Below, in pieces: positions 1 to 7,738 of a stretch of 64,000 bases of DNA. How positions within the stretch are numbered: the first letter of the stretch is position 1; each line of letters starts with the position of its first letter. Origin of the DNA: Enteractinococcus helveticum (lineage in GTDB: Bacteria > Actinomycetota > Actinomycetes > Actinomycetales > Micrococcaceae). The translations under genes and the position numbers were made by a program. The DNA lies in NCBI RefSeq assembly GCF_020742345.1, contig NZ_DYXC01000098.1, positions 1-64,000 on the forward strand. Direction: 5' to 3'. A model generated the notes under the pieces. It saw nothing but the letters and a program-made list of their open reading frames with translations, had not been told where the DNA came from and ran no database searches.

Positions 1-1
1 C

Positions 2-136
2 ACGCCAGGCCATGTTGTCCGCCATGGTGCCGACGGCGATGAACCACGAGCATCCATGACCAGGTTCGAAGTCCATGCCGGTGAAGGCATCACCATTCAA
101 ACCGCCGGTGGTGGCGGTTACGGGAAACCACAGTAG
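2..136 (+). CDS. Hydantoinase B / N-methylhydantoinase B-like protein, C-terminal end (partial)
   Basis: The open frame enters from the left edge and stops with TAG at 134-136. Its last residues end in the glycine-rich motif TAGGGGYGKPQ, which is the signature C-terminus of the HyuB family (ATP-dependent hydantoinase/oxoprolinase beta subunit), where a Gly-Gly-Gly-Gly-Tyr-Gly turn closes the protein. Family members hydrolyse cyclic amide rings such as 5-oxoproline or hydantoins together with a HyuA subunit. Only about 44 codons are visible, so substrate, completeness and start cannot be judged. The downstream MerR-type promoter begins 8 bases after the stop. The match rests on one short motif. 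Confidence 0.65.
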   Translation, partial: TPGHVVRHGADGDEPRASMTRFEVHAGEGITIQTAGGGGYGKPQ

Positions 137-143
137 CTGCGAT

Positions 144-174
144 TTGACCCTCCCGTAACGGGAGGCTGGATCAT
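144..174 (+). promoter_or_regulatory. MerR-type promoter with operator palindrome in a 19-bp spacer
   Basis: A -35 box TTGACC (144-149) and a -10-like GATCAT (169-174) are separated by 19 bp. The spacer carries the inverted repeat CCTCCCG-TAA-CGGGAGG (149-165). A long 19-20 bp spacer filled by a dyad is the hallmark of promoters activated by MerR-family regulators, which untwist the DNA. A ribosome-binding sequence GAAAGGA (194-199) precedes the ATG at 208, which fits an autoregulated regulator gene, here decayed. Confidence 0.7.
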
Positions 175-207
175 GGAGATACCGTCACCTATGAAAGGAT
201 CAAATCC

Positions 208-644
208 ATGATGACTATCGGCGAATTTCCGCAGCCGACCAGGCAGCATTTCATGATGTCATACAAGACCTTGTCCACCAGGATATTCAGGTCACCGGTC
301 CACTGTGGACCGAATTTCGGATTCATCCAGACTCAGCAATGCCACTGATGTGCCAAGCAGCCGGGATCAGTGCTGCGGTGGCACCCACGTTGCACCGACC
401 CGAGTGCATTGAAACCGGGACCCTGGCACCACGGATCGAAAAATATATTCGGCTTGCCCCAGTGTTTGCGATGAGCTCCGAACTGTCCGCACCACACCCT
501 GCGGTCGTAGCATTATTTAGCAACGTCAACGCACACCAGGTGCAACGCTACCGGCAGGTCAGACCGGTAACCTTTGAAGATTCCGAGATGGAGCTGGTCG
601 TCGATCTACCTCTGGCTACCGACAGCACGGCACCAGCGCATTGA
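208..644 (+). pseudogene. Decayed MerR-family regulator with effector-like C-terminus
   Basis: The ATG at 208 (or 211) follows a good ribosome-binding site and opens with MTIGEF, the typical start of a MerR-family helix-turn-helix domain. The frame then diverges after about 12 codons and stops near 341, and the rest of the DNA-binding domain is absent. In another frame (240-644) a continuous reading runs from QAAFHDVIQDLV through VTGPLWTEF to ELVVDLPL. It resembles loosely a GyrI-like effector-binding domain, where TGP and a late E..PL strand are usual. I infer an internal deletion plus frameshift. The intact MerR-type promoter upstream supports this. The middle part is not recognisable, and a LysR effector remnant is an alternative reading of the C-terminal half. 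Confidence 0.45.
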
Positions 645-648
645 TTGT

Positions 649-666
649 TGTTACCGTAGAGTAACA
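649..666. promoter_or_regulatory. Inverted repeat upstream of the aldehyde dehydrogenase gene
   Basis: TGTTAC (649-654) and GTAACA (661-666) form a perfect 6-bp dyad with a 6-bp spacer, 31 bp ahead of the ATG at 698. Its size and place fit a dimeric repressor operator, for example of TetR type. No cognate regulator is identified in the window. Confidence 0.4.
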
Positions 667-697
667 GTAGGGTGCCAGATGATCAGAAAGGTAGGCC

Positions 698-2140
698 ATG
701 ACCGCTGCACAGACCCTTGCCGAAGTCCAACACGTCTACAGAACCGGACGAACCCGCAGCGTCGAATGGCGCTTAGGCCAGCTCTCCGCACTACAACAAC
801 TGTTGGAAGACCACACCGACGCCATCGAAATAGCCCTGCAAACCGACCTTGGCAAGAACGGTTTTGAATCCTGGGTAGCTGAAATTGGTCAGGTCCTCCA
901 CGAAATCAAAGTCCTGCGGAAACAGGTCTCCTCCTGGGCCAAACCGCAACGCGTCCGAACACCGGTTGCCCTCTGGCCCGCGTCATCAAAGATTCAACAC
1001 GAACCCCGTGGCACCGTGCTGGTCATCTCCCCGTGGAACTATCCGATCCTGCTCAGTCTGTCCCCGCTGGCCGGGGCGGTGGCCGCAGGCAACGCGGTGG
1101 TAATGAAACCCTCTGAGATCGCCACCGCGGTCGAAACCCTCCTGGCCGAACTCATTCCGCAATATCTCGATCCACACGCCGTTCGGGTCGTGACAGGCGG
1201 CCCCAACGTCGTCCACCAGATGCTCAGCGCCGGCCCAGACTACGTGTTTTTCACCGGCTCACCACGCGTAGGATCCATCATCGCCCAGACTTGTGCGCAA
1301 CACCATATTGATTACACGCTCGAGCTTGGTGGCCAATCCCCGGTCTATGTGCACGACGACGCCAATATTGACACGACCGCGACCCGATTAGTCTGGGGAA
1401 AATTTTTCAACGCCGGGCAGACCTGCGTGGCGCCCAACCACATCTATGTCCATCAAGCGGTCGCTGAGAAATTCCAAGTTGCAGTGCTGGCTAAGCTCTC
1501 TGAGCAATTCGGGCCAGATCCGCAGAACCATCCAGACTATCCACGCATGATCACCCCCGATCACACCGCCAGCCTCGCTGAGCTACTCGCAGCCTCTACC
1601 GGCACAACACTGCACGGCGGAACCATTGACGCCGAACAACGCTTCATCGAACCGACAATCATCACCGACATCTCTGAAGACGACGCCTTGATGTCACGAG
1701 AACTCTTCGGCCCGGTTCTACCTATCATCCAGGTCACCGGGATCGACGACGCCGTGCACCGCATCAATCAACGAGCCCACCCACTGGCCGCATACGTATT
1801 CACAGAGTCCAATGCCATCAAAGACACCTTTTGCGATCATGTCGTCGCCGGAGCCATCGGCATCAACATTGCGGTCCTGCACGTTGCCAACCCACACCTG
1901 CCATTCGGTGGGGTAGGAGCATCAGGTCGCGGCCAATACCACGGCCGGTGGTCACTAGAAAGATTCACCCACCAACGCGCGGTCTTCGACAAGCCCACGA
2001 ACTATGACACGATCAAATTTCTGGCACAACCGGTACCGGGTTGGGCCAATCGACTGGTTCGACGGCTCTTGTCGGCGGGCAAGAATCCACCCGCCGACAA
2101 ACGAGCGGCGCAGTACTACCGTACCCGGCCACCGCAATAA
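698..2140 (+). CDS. Aldehyde dehydrogenase, class-3-like
   Basis: The 480-residue protein has all landmarks of the NAD(P)-dependent aldehyde dehydrogenase superfamily, which oxidises aldehydes to acids. SPWNYP (about 111-116) and KPSE (137-140) bind the cofactor, FFTGSPRVG (184-192) is the Rossmann glycine turn, Glu209 in LELGGQSP is the general base, and Cys243 in NAGQTCVAP is the nucleophile. The PFGGVGASGRG block and a roughly 480-residue length without a long N-terminus point to the ALDH3 group (fatty or aromatic aldehydes, coniferyl aldehyde-type). The start is preceded by AGAAAGGTAGG. The gene stands alone between a decayed regulator and a non-coding stretch, with a possible operator at 649-666. 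The physiological substrate is unknown. Confidence 0.88.
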   Translation: MTAAQTLAEVQHVYRTGRTRSVEWRLGQLSALQQLLEDHTDAIEIALQTDLGKNGFESWVAEIGQVLHEIKVLRKQVSSWAKPQRVRTPVALWPASSKIQHEPRGTVLVISPWNYPILLSLSPLAGAVAAGNAVVMKPSEIATAVETLLAELIPQYLDPHAVRVVTGGPNVVHQMLSAGPDYVFFTGSPRVGSIIAQTCAQHHIDYTLELGGQSPVYVHDDANIDTTATRLVWGKFFNAGQTCVAPNHIYVHQAVAEKFQVAVLAKLSEQFGPDPQNHPDYPRMITPDHTASLAELLAASTGTTLHGGTIDAEQRFIEPTIITDISEDDALMSRELFGPVLPIIQVTGIDDAVHRINQRAHPLAAYVFTESNAIKDTFCDHVVAGAIGINIAVLHVANPHLPFGGVGASGRGQYHGRWSLERFTHQRAVFDKPTNYDTIKFLAQPVPGWANRLVRRLLSAGKNPPADKRAAQYYRTRPPQ

Positions 2141-2580
2141 CCTTCGCCACGGACACCAGTTTGCAATTTCTTCCACGCGGGGAGCCACTAGTTGGGCAAC
2201 AACATCACAGGCTCGATGTCCCCGGCCACGTCTTTGACGCCCCGCTGGCCTTCCACAGGTGAGGTCTTGGCCAATTGGCAAGCATGAAACGACCGGGACT
2301 TCGTCGTGTTCTGGTGTGGTGCGATGCGAAGGTCAGACCAAAACTTCCCAGCGATTCCCGAGTTAAGTTCGCAGCCCATCGCTGGTGCAGTGCGCCCAAA
2401 ATTTGGCCACTGACGAGCTGGTGTCAAACGGCGGTCTGACGCGCTGATCAGTCAGCTCGGACGCGGCTACCGTGGCTGGCCCCCGGCACGCAACCAAAAC
2501 AAGACCTGAGCGTGGGCAGTGCTTCTCCGTTCGAGAGTCGATCGGTGGTGTGTCTGAAGATTGAAGTGCTTAAACCTGAT
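2141..2580. other. Intergenic stretch without a recognisable gene
   Basis: About 440 bases between aldehyde dehydrogenase and the convergent amino-acid transporter genes. Short open frames exist on both strands, but none has a ribosome-binding site or a recognisable protein family. It could be decayed coding DNA, since several frames are open for 60-80 codons. No repeat ends or transposase motifs were seen. Confidence 0.5.
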
Positions 2581-2614
2581 GCGGGGTGCACACCGGAATC
2601 GATGTGCACCCCGC
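2581..2614 (-). terminator. Strong hairpin after the amino-acid ABC operon
   Basis: GCGGGGTGCACA (2581-2592) pairs perfectly with TGTGCACCCCGC (2603-2614) across a 10-base loop. It lies 20 bases beyond the stop of the minus-strand ATPase gene, where a transcription end is expected. No clear T-tract follows on the minus strand, so it may be a U-poor actinobacterial-type terminator. Confidence 0.6.
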
Positions 2615-2634
2615 TGAGTCAAGCACCAAGGTTC

Positions 2635-3411
2635 TCAGAGTACCTTGGACAAGAAGTCCTTGAGCCGATCTGATGTCGGGTTGCCAAAGATCTGCTCTGG
2701 CGGACCGTATTCTTGGATCACGCCGGCATCGATGAAGGCCACTCGGTCAGCCACTTCCCGAGCAAAACCCATTTCGTGTGTCACCAACACCATGGTCATG
2801 CCCTCATCGGCAAGACTGCGAATAACACCCAGCACTTCACCGACCATTTCGGGATCCAGCGCTGAGGTCGCTTCATCAAAAAGCATAATCTCAGGATTCA
2901 TCGCCAGAGCCCTGGCGATGGCCACACGCTGTTTCTGTCCGCCCGACAGGGATGCTGGTCGTGCGTCAGCTTTTTCTTCGAGACCAACGCGGCGTAGTAA
3001 TTCCAGAGCTTCTGTGCGTGCTCGTTCTTGAGTATATTTTTTAACCTGGGTCGGCGCTAACGTAATGTTTTCAGCCACGGTCATGTTGGGGAACAAGTTG
3101 AAGTGCTGGAACACCATGCCAACGTGTTTACGGACTTCATTGAGGTCAATCTTTTCGTCGGACAGGTTGAAGCCACCCAACCAAATATTGCCTGAGGTAA
3201 TGGACTCCAACCCGTTGATGCAGCGTAGCAGGGTAGATTTTCCCGAGCCGGATGGGCCAATAATACACACGACCTCACCGGTTTTGACATTGGCATTGAT
3301 CCCGCGCAGTACCTCATGTTCGCCGAATGATTTGTGGAGATCCTCGATACGAATGACGTTGGTCTCGTCATCGGAGATCAATGGGATTGTGGAAGTTTCT
3401 GGACTCGACAT
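2635..3411 (-). CDS. glnQ: Polar amino-acid ABC transporter, ATP-binding protein
   Basis: The 258-residue protein is the cytoplasmic ATPase of a polar amino-acid importer (GlnQ/HisP type). Walker A GPSGSGKST lies at 52-60, the ABC signature LSGGQKQR at about 155-162, Walker B LFDEATSALDP at about 177-187, and the switch His is in VLVTHEMGFA. These are the expected motifs in order and at the usual length. Its ATG overlaps the stop of the upstream fused permease gene by one base (TAATG), so the two are translationally coupled and form a two-gene importer. Substrate (glutamine, glutamate, cystine or a basic amino acid) cannot be told from sequence alone. The symbol is by family, not by proven function. 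Confidence 0.92.
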   Translation of the reverse strand: MSSPETSTIPLISDDETNVIRIEDLHKSFGEHEVLRGINANVKTGEVVCIIGPSGSGKSTLLRCINGLESITSGNIWLGGFNLSDEKIDLNEVRKHVGMVFQHFNLFPNMTVAENITLAPTQVKKYTQERARTEALELLRRVGLEEKADARPASLSGGQKQRVAIARALAMNPEIMLFDEATSALDPEMVGEVLGVIRSLADEGMTMVLVTHEMGFAREVADRVAFIDAGVIQEYGPPEQIFGNPTSDRLKDFLSKVL

Positions 3412-4871
3412 TAATTATTCACCCTTCTATCCACAAAGTTTGCCAGAGCGGTCAACAACCAGACCGCCACGAAGTAGATGGCCGCAACGATCAACAACAC
3501 CTCGGTGGTACGGAAATTCGCCGCATAGATTTGCTGAGCCTGGTACAGCAACTCGCCAAAACCAATGGCCAGCAGCAATGAGGAGTCCTTGAGCATGATG
3601 ACCAACTGGTTGATCAGCGACGGTGTCATGATCTTGAACGCTTGGGGGAGGACGACCTTACGCATGGCCTGACCTTGTGTCAGTGCCAGGGACCGGGCCG
3701 CTTCGGTTTGTCCGGGATCGACTGATTGCACAGAACCACGGACGATTTCCGCGATGTACGCCGCTCCGTTGAGTGACAAGGTTAAAGCACCAGCGACCCA
3801 GATGGAGATTGGGACGCTGATCAACTGTGGCAGACCGAAATAAAAGAAGAACGCCCAGACCAGAATTGGTGTGCCACGGAAGACGGCGATAAAGGCTGTG
3901 GAAATCCCACGCAGCACAATATTCGACGAGATCTTCATGAAACCAAACATCAAGCCCAGTGCCATGGCAATGGCAAATGAGACGCCGGTGATGAGCAAAG
4001 TATTGCGCAGTCCCACCATCAACGCTGGCATCGAGGTTGCTAACAAACCGAAGAAGGTTGACGGATCCGGACCGGATTCCCCACCGATGTAATGGTCAAG
4101 AATCTCTTGGTATTCACCGGATTCCTGCAGGTTGGCCAGGCCCTCGTTAAACATTGCTAACAGTTCTCGGTTCTGGTCCTTATTCACCAGAAAACCGTAG
4201 TCACCGGTTGGCTCGGGTTCTGATACCAGCTCCAGCCCCGAGCCTTGTTGGATCCCGTAGGCAATAATTGGCAGGTCATCAACAAGTGCTGCATCGTGCC
4301 CAGACTTGACCGATTCCACCATGGTGGTAGTTTGATCAAGCGCGTTGATCTCGAAGTCGTAGTCTTGTTGCATCTCGCGAGCCCACTCTTCGGAAAGTGA
4401 CCCGGTCTTGACCGCCACGGATTCGCCCTCAAGGTCTTCCCAACCAGAAATGCCGGAGTCTTCCAGGGTTGCGATGGTCAATTCACCAGTGAAATATGGT
4501 TCTGAGAAGTCATAGACTTGTTGACGTTCTTCCGTGATCCCTGCACCGGCAATCACCCCGTCCACCTGATTGGCGGTCAATGCCTGCAGCGCCGCATTGA
4601 ACCCCATGGACCGAAATTCGACACGGAAGCCTTGATCCTCGGCGATAGCCTTCATCAGGTCGATATCGATCCCCACCAGTTCGCCGGCAGGGTCGCGAAA
4701 TTCAAATGGCGCAAATGTTGTGTCTGTACCAATGACATACAGCTGGCCTTCTGGATCGCCGCCTTCAGCATCGGGTGCAGTATCTGCTAGTGCAGATGGC
4801 ACCATCAAGAAGCTGAAGAGTGCCACGAGCCCGGCGAAGACCCATGACACAAAGGTCTTATTTTGCCTCAT
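3411..4871 (-). CDS. Fused amino-acid ABC transporter binding protein-permease
   Basis: This 486-residue protein joins two importer parts. Residues 1-30 are a signal peptide (basic start, hydrophobic core, SALAD). About 45-265 form a family-3 solute-binding domain that begins TDTTFAPFEF and contains the usual GIDIDLMKAIA segment. From about 275 the rest is a BPD_transp_1 permease with several membrane segments and the EAA loop (EAARSLALTQGQ). Such binding protein-permease fusions are known for GlnP of Gram-positive bacteria, where the binding domain is tethered outside the membrane. Together with the ATPase gene it overlaps, it makes a complete importer from only two genes. The start follows TTGGAGTG. 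Ligand unknown. Confidence 0.9.
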   Translation of the reverse strand: MRQNKTFVSWVFAGLVALFSFLMVPSALADTAPDAEGGDPEGQLYVIGTDTTFAPFEFRDPAGELVGIDIDLMKAIAEDQGFRVEFRSMGFNAALQALTANQVDGVIAGAGITEERQQVYDFSEPYFTGELTIATLEDSGISGWEDLEGESVAVKTGSLSEEWAREMQQDYDFEINALDQTTTMVESVKSGHDAALVDDLPIIAYGIQQGSGLELVSEPEPTGDYGFLVNKDQNRELLAMFNEGLANLQESGEYQEILDHYIGGESGPDPSTFFGLLATSMPALMVGLRNTLLITGVSFAIAMALGLMFGFMKISSNIVLRGISTAFIAVFRGTPILVWAFFFYFGLPQLISVPISIWVAGALTLSLNGAAYIAEIVRGSVQSVDPGQTEAARSLALTQGQAMRKVVLPQAFKIMTPSLINQLVIMLKDSSLLLAIGFGELLYQAQQIYAANFRTTEVLLIVAAIYFVAVWLLTALANFVDRRVNN

Positions 4872-5540
4872 CTCATCACTCCAATTAGTTAGTCAGGCAT
4901 AAAATCATAGCTAATCAGAGCACGATACAGTTGTACAATCTTCGTCTGCGCTAAGTTACTGAAGTACAAGACGAATCTTCGATATCAAGCTGTTATGGGT
5001 AATATAGGAGAATCTTCGTACTGTCATAGGAGAAGGGGCGCGACGAAATATGCGCATCGACAACGATTCTCAGCGCTGGTTGCAACACCACCATCAGACT
5101 CAGGCCGTTCCATGACAGATCCACATAACCACAGTGTGCCATATCGAGTGAATGCTGATGTCGGCAATCATTGGAGAAATATTTTTCAACGAGAACATCC
5201 TGACGATTTGCCTATGCGAGCTGTCAATTCACTTCGGCCGCGGCAAGACCCAAGGATCCTCTCAGCTGCAATCGCCAAACGCATATATTCAGCCGGATGC
5301 CCCAAACGTATTGCAGCCATTAAGTGGCATGCCGCATGAACGCCAGGGCGATCGCATGATAAATCTCGGGCTGGCAATGTATCAATGCAAGATGTCTAGA
5401 ACATCGTGTTTTACCCTAGTAAGAACACTTTCTCGGCGCACACTCCGGAATCGCGCATTTTGTGGCCCGGGGTCTGTGCTCAGGGAGTATAGCGACGACT
5501 TAGGCGGTAGCTCCCCGCTTGTTCGATAAGATCTATAACT
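4872..5540. other. Long divergent intergenic region upstream of glmM
   Basis: About 670 bases separate the divergent importer operon and glmM. The 8-mer AATCTTCG occurs three times as direct repeats (4937-4944, 4974-4981, 5011-5018), close to where the importer's promoter should lie. Two overlapping plus-strand frames (4995-5339 and 5152-5529) have no recognisable domain and look like chance. No RNA gene was recognised. Confidence 0.4.
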
Positions 5541-5570
5541 GAATCATCCCGATCCCGCACCGGGTGATTC
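5541..5570 (+). promoter_or_regulatory. Hairpin in the glmM leader
   Basis: GAATCATCCCG (5541-5551) pairs with CGGGTGATTC (5561-5570) apart from one bulged base, leaving a loop of about 9. It lies 25 bases before the glmM start and directly after a TATAAC sequence (5534-5539). It could affect leader stability, or be an upstream gene's terminator relic or an operator. No T-tract follows. Confidence 0.35.
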
Positions 5571-5594
5571 GCCGGTCACACAGAATTGGTAACA

Positions 5595-6938
5595 ATGTCA
5601 CAATTATTTGGTACTGACGGTGTTCGAGGCATAGCCAACGAAAAAATTACCGTCGAACTCGCAATTGAACTTGCCCAAGCCGGGGCAGCTGTCCTCGGAT
5701 TCGAGAATTCCAACGGAGCACGCCCCAAAGCCGTGGTGGCAAGGGACCCGCGTATTTCTTCGGAATTTATCACCGCCGCCGTGTCAGCCGGTCTGGCATC
5801 ATCGGGCGTTGACGTCTATGACGCCGGTGTCATGCCAACCCCAGCAGCCGCCTATCTGGTAGATGACATCAATGCTGATTTTGGTGTCATGATCTCCGCG
5901 TCACACAACCCAGCTCCAGACAACGGCATCAAATTTCTAGCACGCGGTGGCGATAAACTCACCGATGCACAAGAAGCCCGTATTGAAGCGCAACTGAGCC
6001 AACCTCCCTTACGTCCCATTGGTGCCGAAGTCGGCCGTGTGCGCAGGTTTTCCGATGCGGAAGACCGTTATGTCATCCATCTACTGAAATCACTGCCGAA
6101 CCGACTGGATGGGCTCAAAGTCGTCATCGACGCCGCCCACGGAGCAGGTTCTGCAGTGGCACCGCAGGTTTTTGCAGACGCTGGCGCCGAGGTCGCACTG
6201 ATCGGGGCCGACCCAGATGGTCTGAATATTAACCAAAACTATGGCTCCACCCATATGGAAAACCTTCAGGCTGCCGTACTTGAACACGGTGCTGATCTTG
6301 GCATCGCATTGGACGGGGACGCTGACCGGTTCTTAGCTGTAGATCACAGCGGCACCGTCGTCGACGGCGATCAGATCATGGCGATCATGGCGTTGGCTCT
6401 GAAAGAACAAGGCAAACTCAAAGATGACACCTTGGTTGTCACGGTTATGAGTAATCTCGGGTTGAAGCTGGCAATGCAAGCACACGGGGTCAATGTCGTG
6501 GAAACCAAGGTGGGAGATCGGTACGTGCTAGAGGCTATGCACCAGAAAGACTATTCTCTGGGTGGCGAGCAATCCGGCCATATCATCTTCTCTGAATGGG
6601 CCACGACCGGCGACGGGATTTTGACCGGGCTACACCTTGCCGCGCGATTAAAAGAAACCAAGAAGACCCTGGCTGAGATGTCAGAAGTCATGACGCGACT
6701 GCCACAAGTGTTGATCAACGTCAAAGACGTCGATAAAGATGGGGTCGGCAAGAACGGTATCGTTGCCGAGGCGGTTGCCAAAGTCGAGACCCAACTTGGC
6801 GAAACGGGACGCGTACTGCTACGCCCATCGGGCACCGAGCCAGTGGTTCGCGTCATGGTCGAAGCAGCTGACAAAGACACCGCAGAATCCCAGGCCCAAC
6901 TGCTGGCGAGTGTGGTGTCGGAAAACCTCTCACTGTGA
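5595..6938 (+). CDS. glmM: Phosphoglucosamine mutase GlmM
   Basis: GlmM interconverts glucosamine-6-phosphate and glucosamine-1-phosphate, feeding UDP-GlcNAc synthesis for the cell wall. The 447-residue product starts with MSQLFGTDGVRG, the standard GlmM N-terminus, which is why I prefer the ATG at 5595 over an in-frame TTG at 5586. The phosphoserine loop ISASHNPAPDNG (catalytic Ser about 103), the metal loop DGDADR and the phosphate-binding RPSGTEP near the end are all present. There is no good Shine-Dalgarno sequence at this start. A small membrane-protein gene overlaps its stop by four bases (GTGA), so they are probably co-transcribed up to the terminator at 7231-7276. Confidence 0.96.
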   Translation: MSQLFGTDGVRGIANEKITVELAIELAQAGAAVLGFENSNGARPKAVVARDPRISSEFITAAVSAGLASSGVDVYDAGVMPTPAAAYLVDDINADFGVMISASHNPAPDNGIKFLARGGDKLTDAQEARIEAQLSQPPLRPIGAEVGRVRRFSDAEDRYVIHLLKSLPNRLDGLKVVIDAAHGAGSAVAPQVFADAGAEVALIGADPDGLNINQNYGSTHMENLQAAVLEHGADLGIALDGDADRFLAVDHSGTVVDGDQIMAIMALALKEQGKLKDDTLVVTVMSNLGLKLAMQAHGVNVVETKVGDRYVLEAMHQKDYSLGGEQSGHIIFSEWATTGDGILTGLHLAARLKETKKTLAEMSEVMTRLPQVLINVKDVDKDGVGKNGIVAEAVAKVETQLGETGRVLLRPSGTEPVVRVMVEAADKDTAESQAQLLASVVSENLSL

Positions 6939-7222
6939 GTGCACCTAACGAGCACCCCGCCGAGGAAGAGTCACCGAAAGCCGAAGGATATTTCCGTCGC
7001 GACGTCGATGAGTTCCATCGGGAAGCCAACGTGCTTGCCGGGCATGACCCGCAGGATGTTTCAGCAGACCCACCAAAAAACCTGACAACTCGACGGCTCC
7101 TAGTCTTTGGCATTCTAGTAGTAGCTGGTGTGCTTGCCGCCGCATTAGCCATGGGTCTGATGGCTATTCCGGTCTGTGAAAATCCACCGTACAACTGGAT
7201 GCCGTGCATCCCGAATTTCTAG
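6935..7222 (+). CDS. Small single-pass membrane protein, unknown function
   Basis: The 95-residue product begins at a GTG that overlaps the glmM stop (GTGA), indicating translational coupling. Residues 1-48 are acidic and polar, followed by a basic pair and one hydrophobic segment (about 54-75, LLVFGILVVAGVLAAALAMG). A short C-terminal tail with two cysteines (VCENPPYNWMPCIPNF) probably lies outside the cell. No family is recognised. Position directly after glmM suggests an envelope-linked role, but that is inference only. Confidence 0.65.
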   Translation: MSAPNEHPAEEESPKAEGYFRRDVDEFHREANVLAGHDPQDVSADPPKNLTTRRLLVFGILVVAGVLAAALAMGLMAIPVCENPPYNWMPCIPNF

Positions 7223-7230
7223 GGGACGAT

Positions 7231-7276
7231 ACATCAGCCCTCCGATAAGGCACCGGAGGGCTGATGTGTCTTTTTT
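7231..7276 (+). terminator. Rho-independent terminator after glmM operon
   Basis: ACATCAGCCCTCCG (7231-7244) pairs perfectly with CGGAGGGCTGATGT (7254-7267) across a 9-base loop and is followed by a run of six T (7271-7276). It is a textbook intrinsic terminator for the plus strand. It may also slow convergent transcription from mscL. Confidence 0.92.
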
Positions 7277-7289
7277 CGTGTGAGAAGTT

Positions 7290-7679
7290 TTAGACGCGTG
7301 GCCGATTTGTCAAAGCATCGCGAATTTCACGCAGCAGCGCAATTTCTTCTGGAGTTTCTTCTTCGTCTTCTTCTTCGCGCTTACGCATTGCGATGAGCTT
7401 ATTCATCGGGGTCACGATGAAGAAATACACGGCAGCTGCAACCAGTAAGAAGTTCACCAGGGCGGTGAGCAGGACACCAAATGCGATTTCGTTGCCGTTG
7501 AGGGTGATTTTGGCGAAATCGTCGAAATTCGGCGAACCGACGAGCGCGGAGATCAGCGGCATTAAGACTGAGTCTGTTAGAGCCGTCACGACCTGTGTAA
7601 AGGCGGCACCAATAATTACAGCAACGGCAAGGTCCATAACATTACCCTGCGCTAAGAAGTCTCTAAATCCCTTGAACAT
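7290..7679 (-). CDS. mscL: Large-conductance mechanosensitive channel MscL
   Basis: The 129-residue protein matches MscL in length and layout: an amphipathic N-terminus (MFKGFRDFLAQGNVMDLAVAVIIG), a first pore-lining helix with the small-residue pattern, an extracellular loop, a second membrane helix (VNFLLVAAAVYFFIV) and a charged cytoplasmic helix rich in Glu (about 100-120). MscL is a homopentameric emergency valve opened by membrane tension during osmotic downshock. No Shine-Dalgarno sequence precedes the ATG. A TATACT box lies only 7 bases upstream, so the transcript may be leaderless. It is convergent with the glmM operon and followed on the same strand by the independent vanY-like and coaA genes upstream. 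Confidence 0.95.
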   Translation of the reverse strand: MFKGFRDFLAQGNVMDLAVAVIIGAAFTQVVTALTDSVLMPLISALVGSPNFDDFAKITLNGNEIAFGVLLTALVNFLLVAAAVYFFIVTPMNKLIAMRKREEEDEEETPEEIALLREIRDALTNRPRV

Positions 7680-7686
7680 AACTCAT

Positions 7687-7692
7687 AGTATA
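7687..7692 (-). promoter_or_regulatory. Possible -10 box of a leaderless mscL transcript
   Basis: On the minus strand TATACT lies seven bases before the mscL ATG. No Shine-Dalgarno sequence fits between, and the -35 region is poor (CTGTAA). Leaderless mRNAs are common in actinobacteria. Confidence 0.35.
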
Positions 7693-7738
7693 AGGTCAAA
7701 CCCCATCATTACAGTATGAGATATGCGTCACGATGGGT

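Noticed and set aside
2188..2427. Minus-strand open frame of 79 codons after the aldehyde dehydrogenase gene
   Set aside because: No recognisable family and no start signals; kept only as part of the intergenic description.
4995..5529. Two overlapping plus-strand open frames (114 and 125 codons)
   Set aside because: No domain, poor ribosome-binding sites and odd composition; the region looks like regulatory intergenic DNA.
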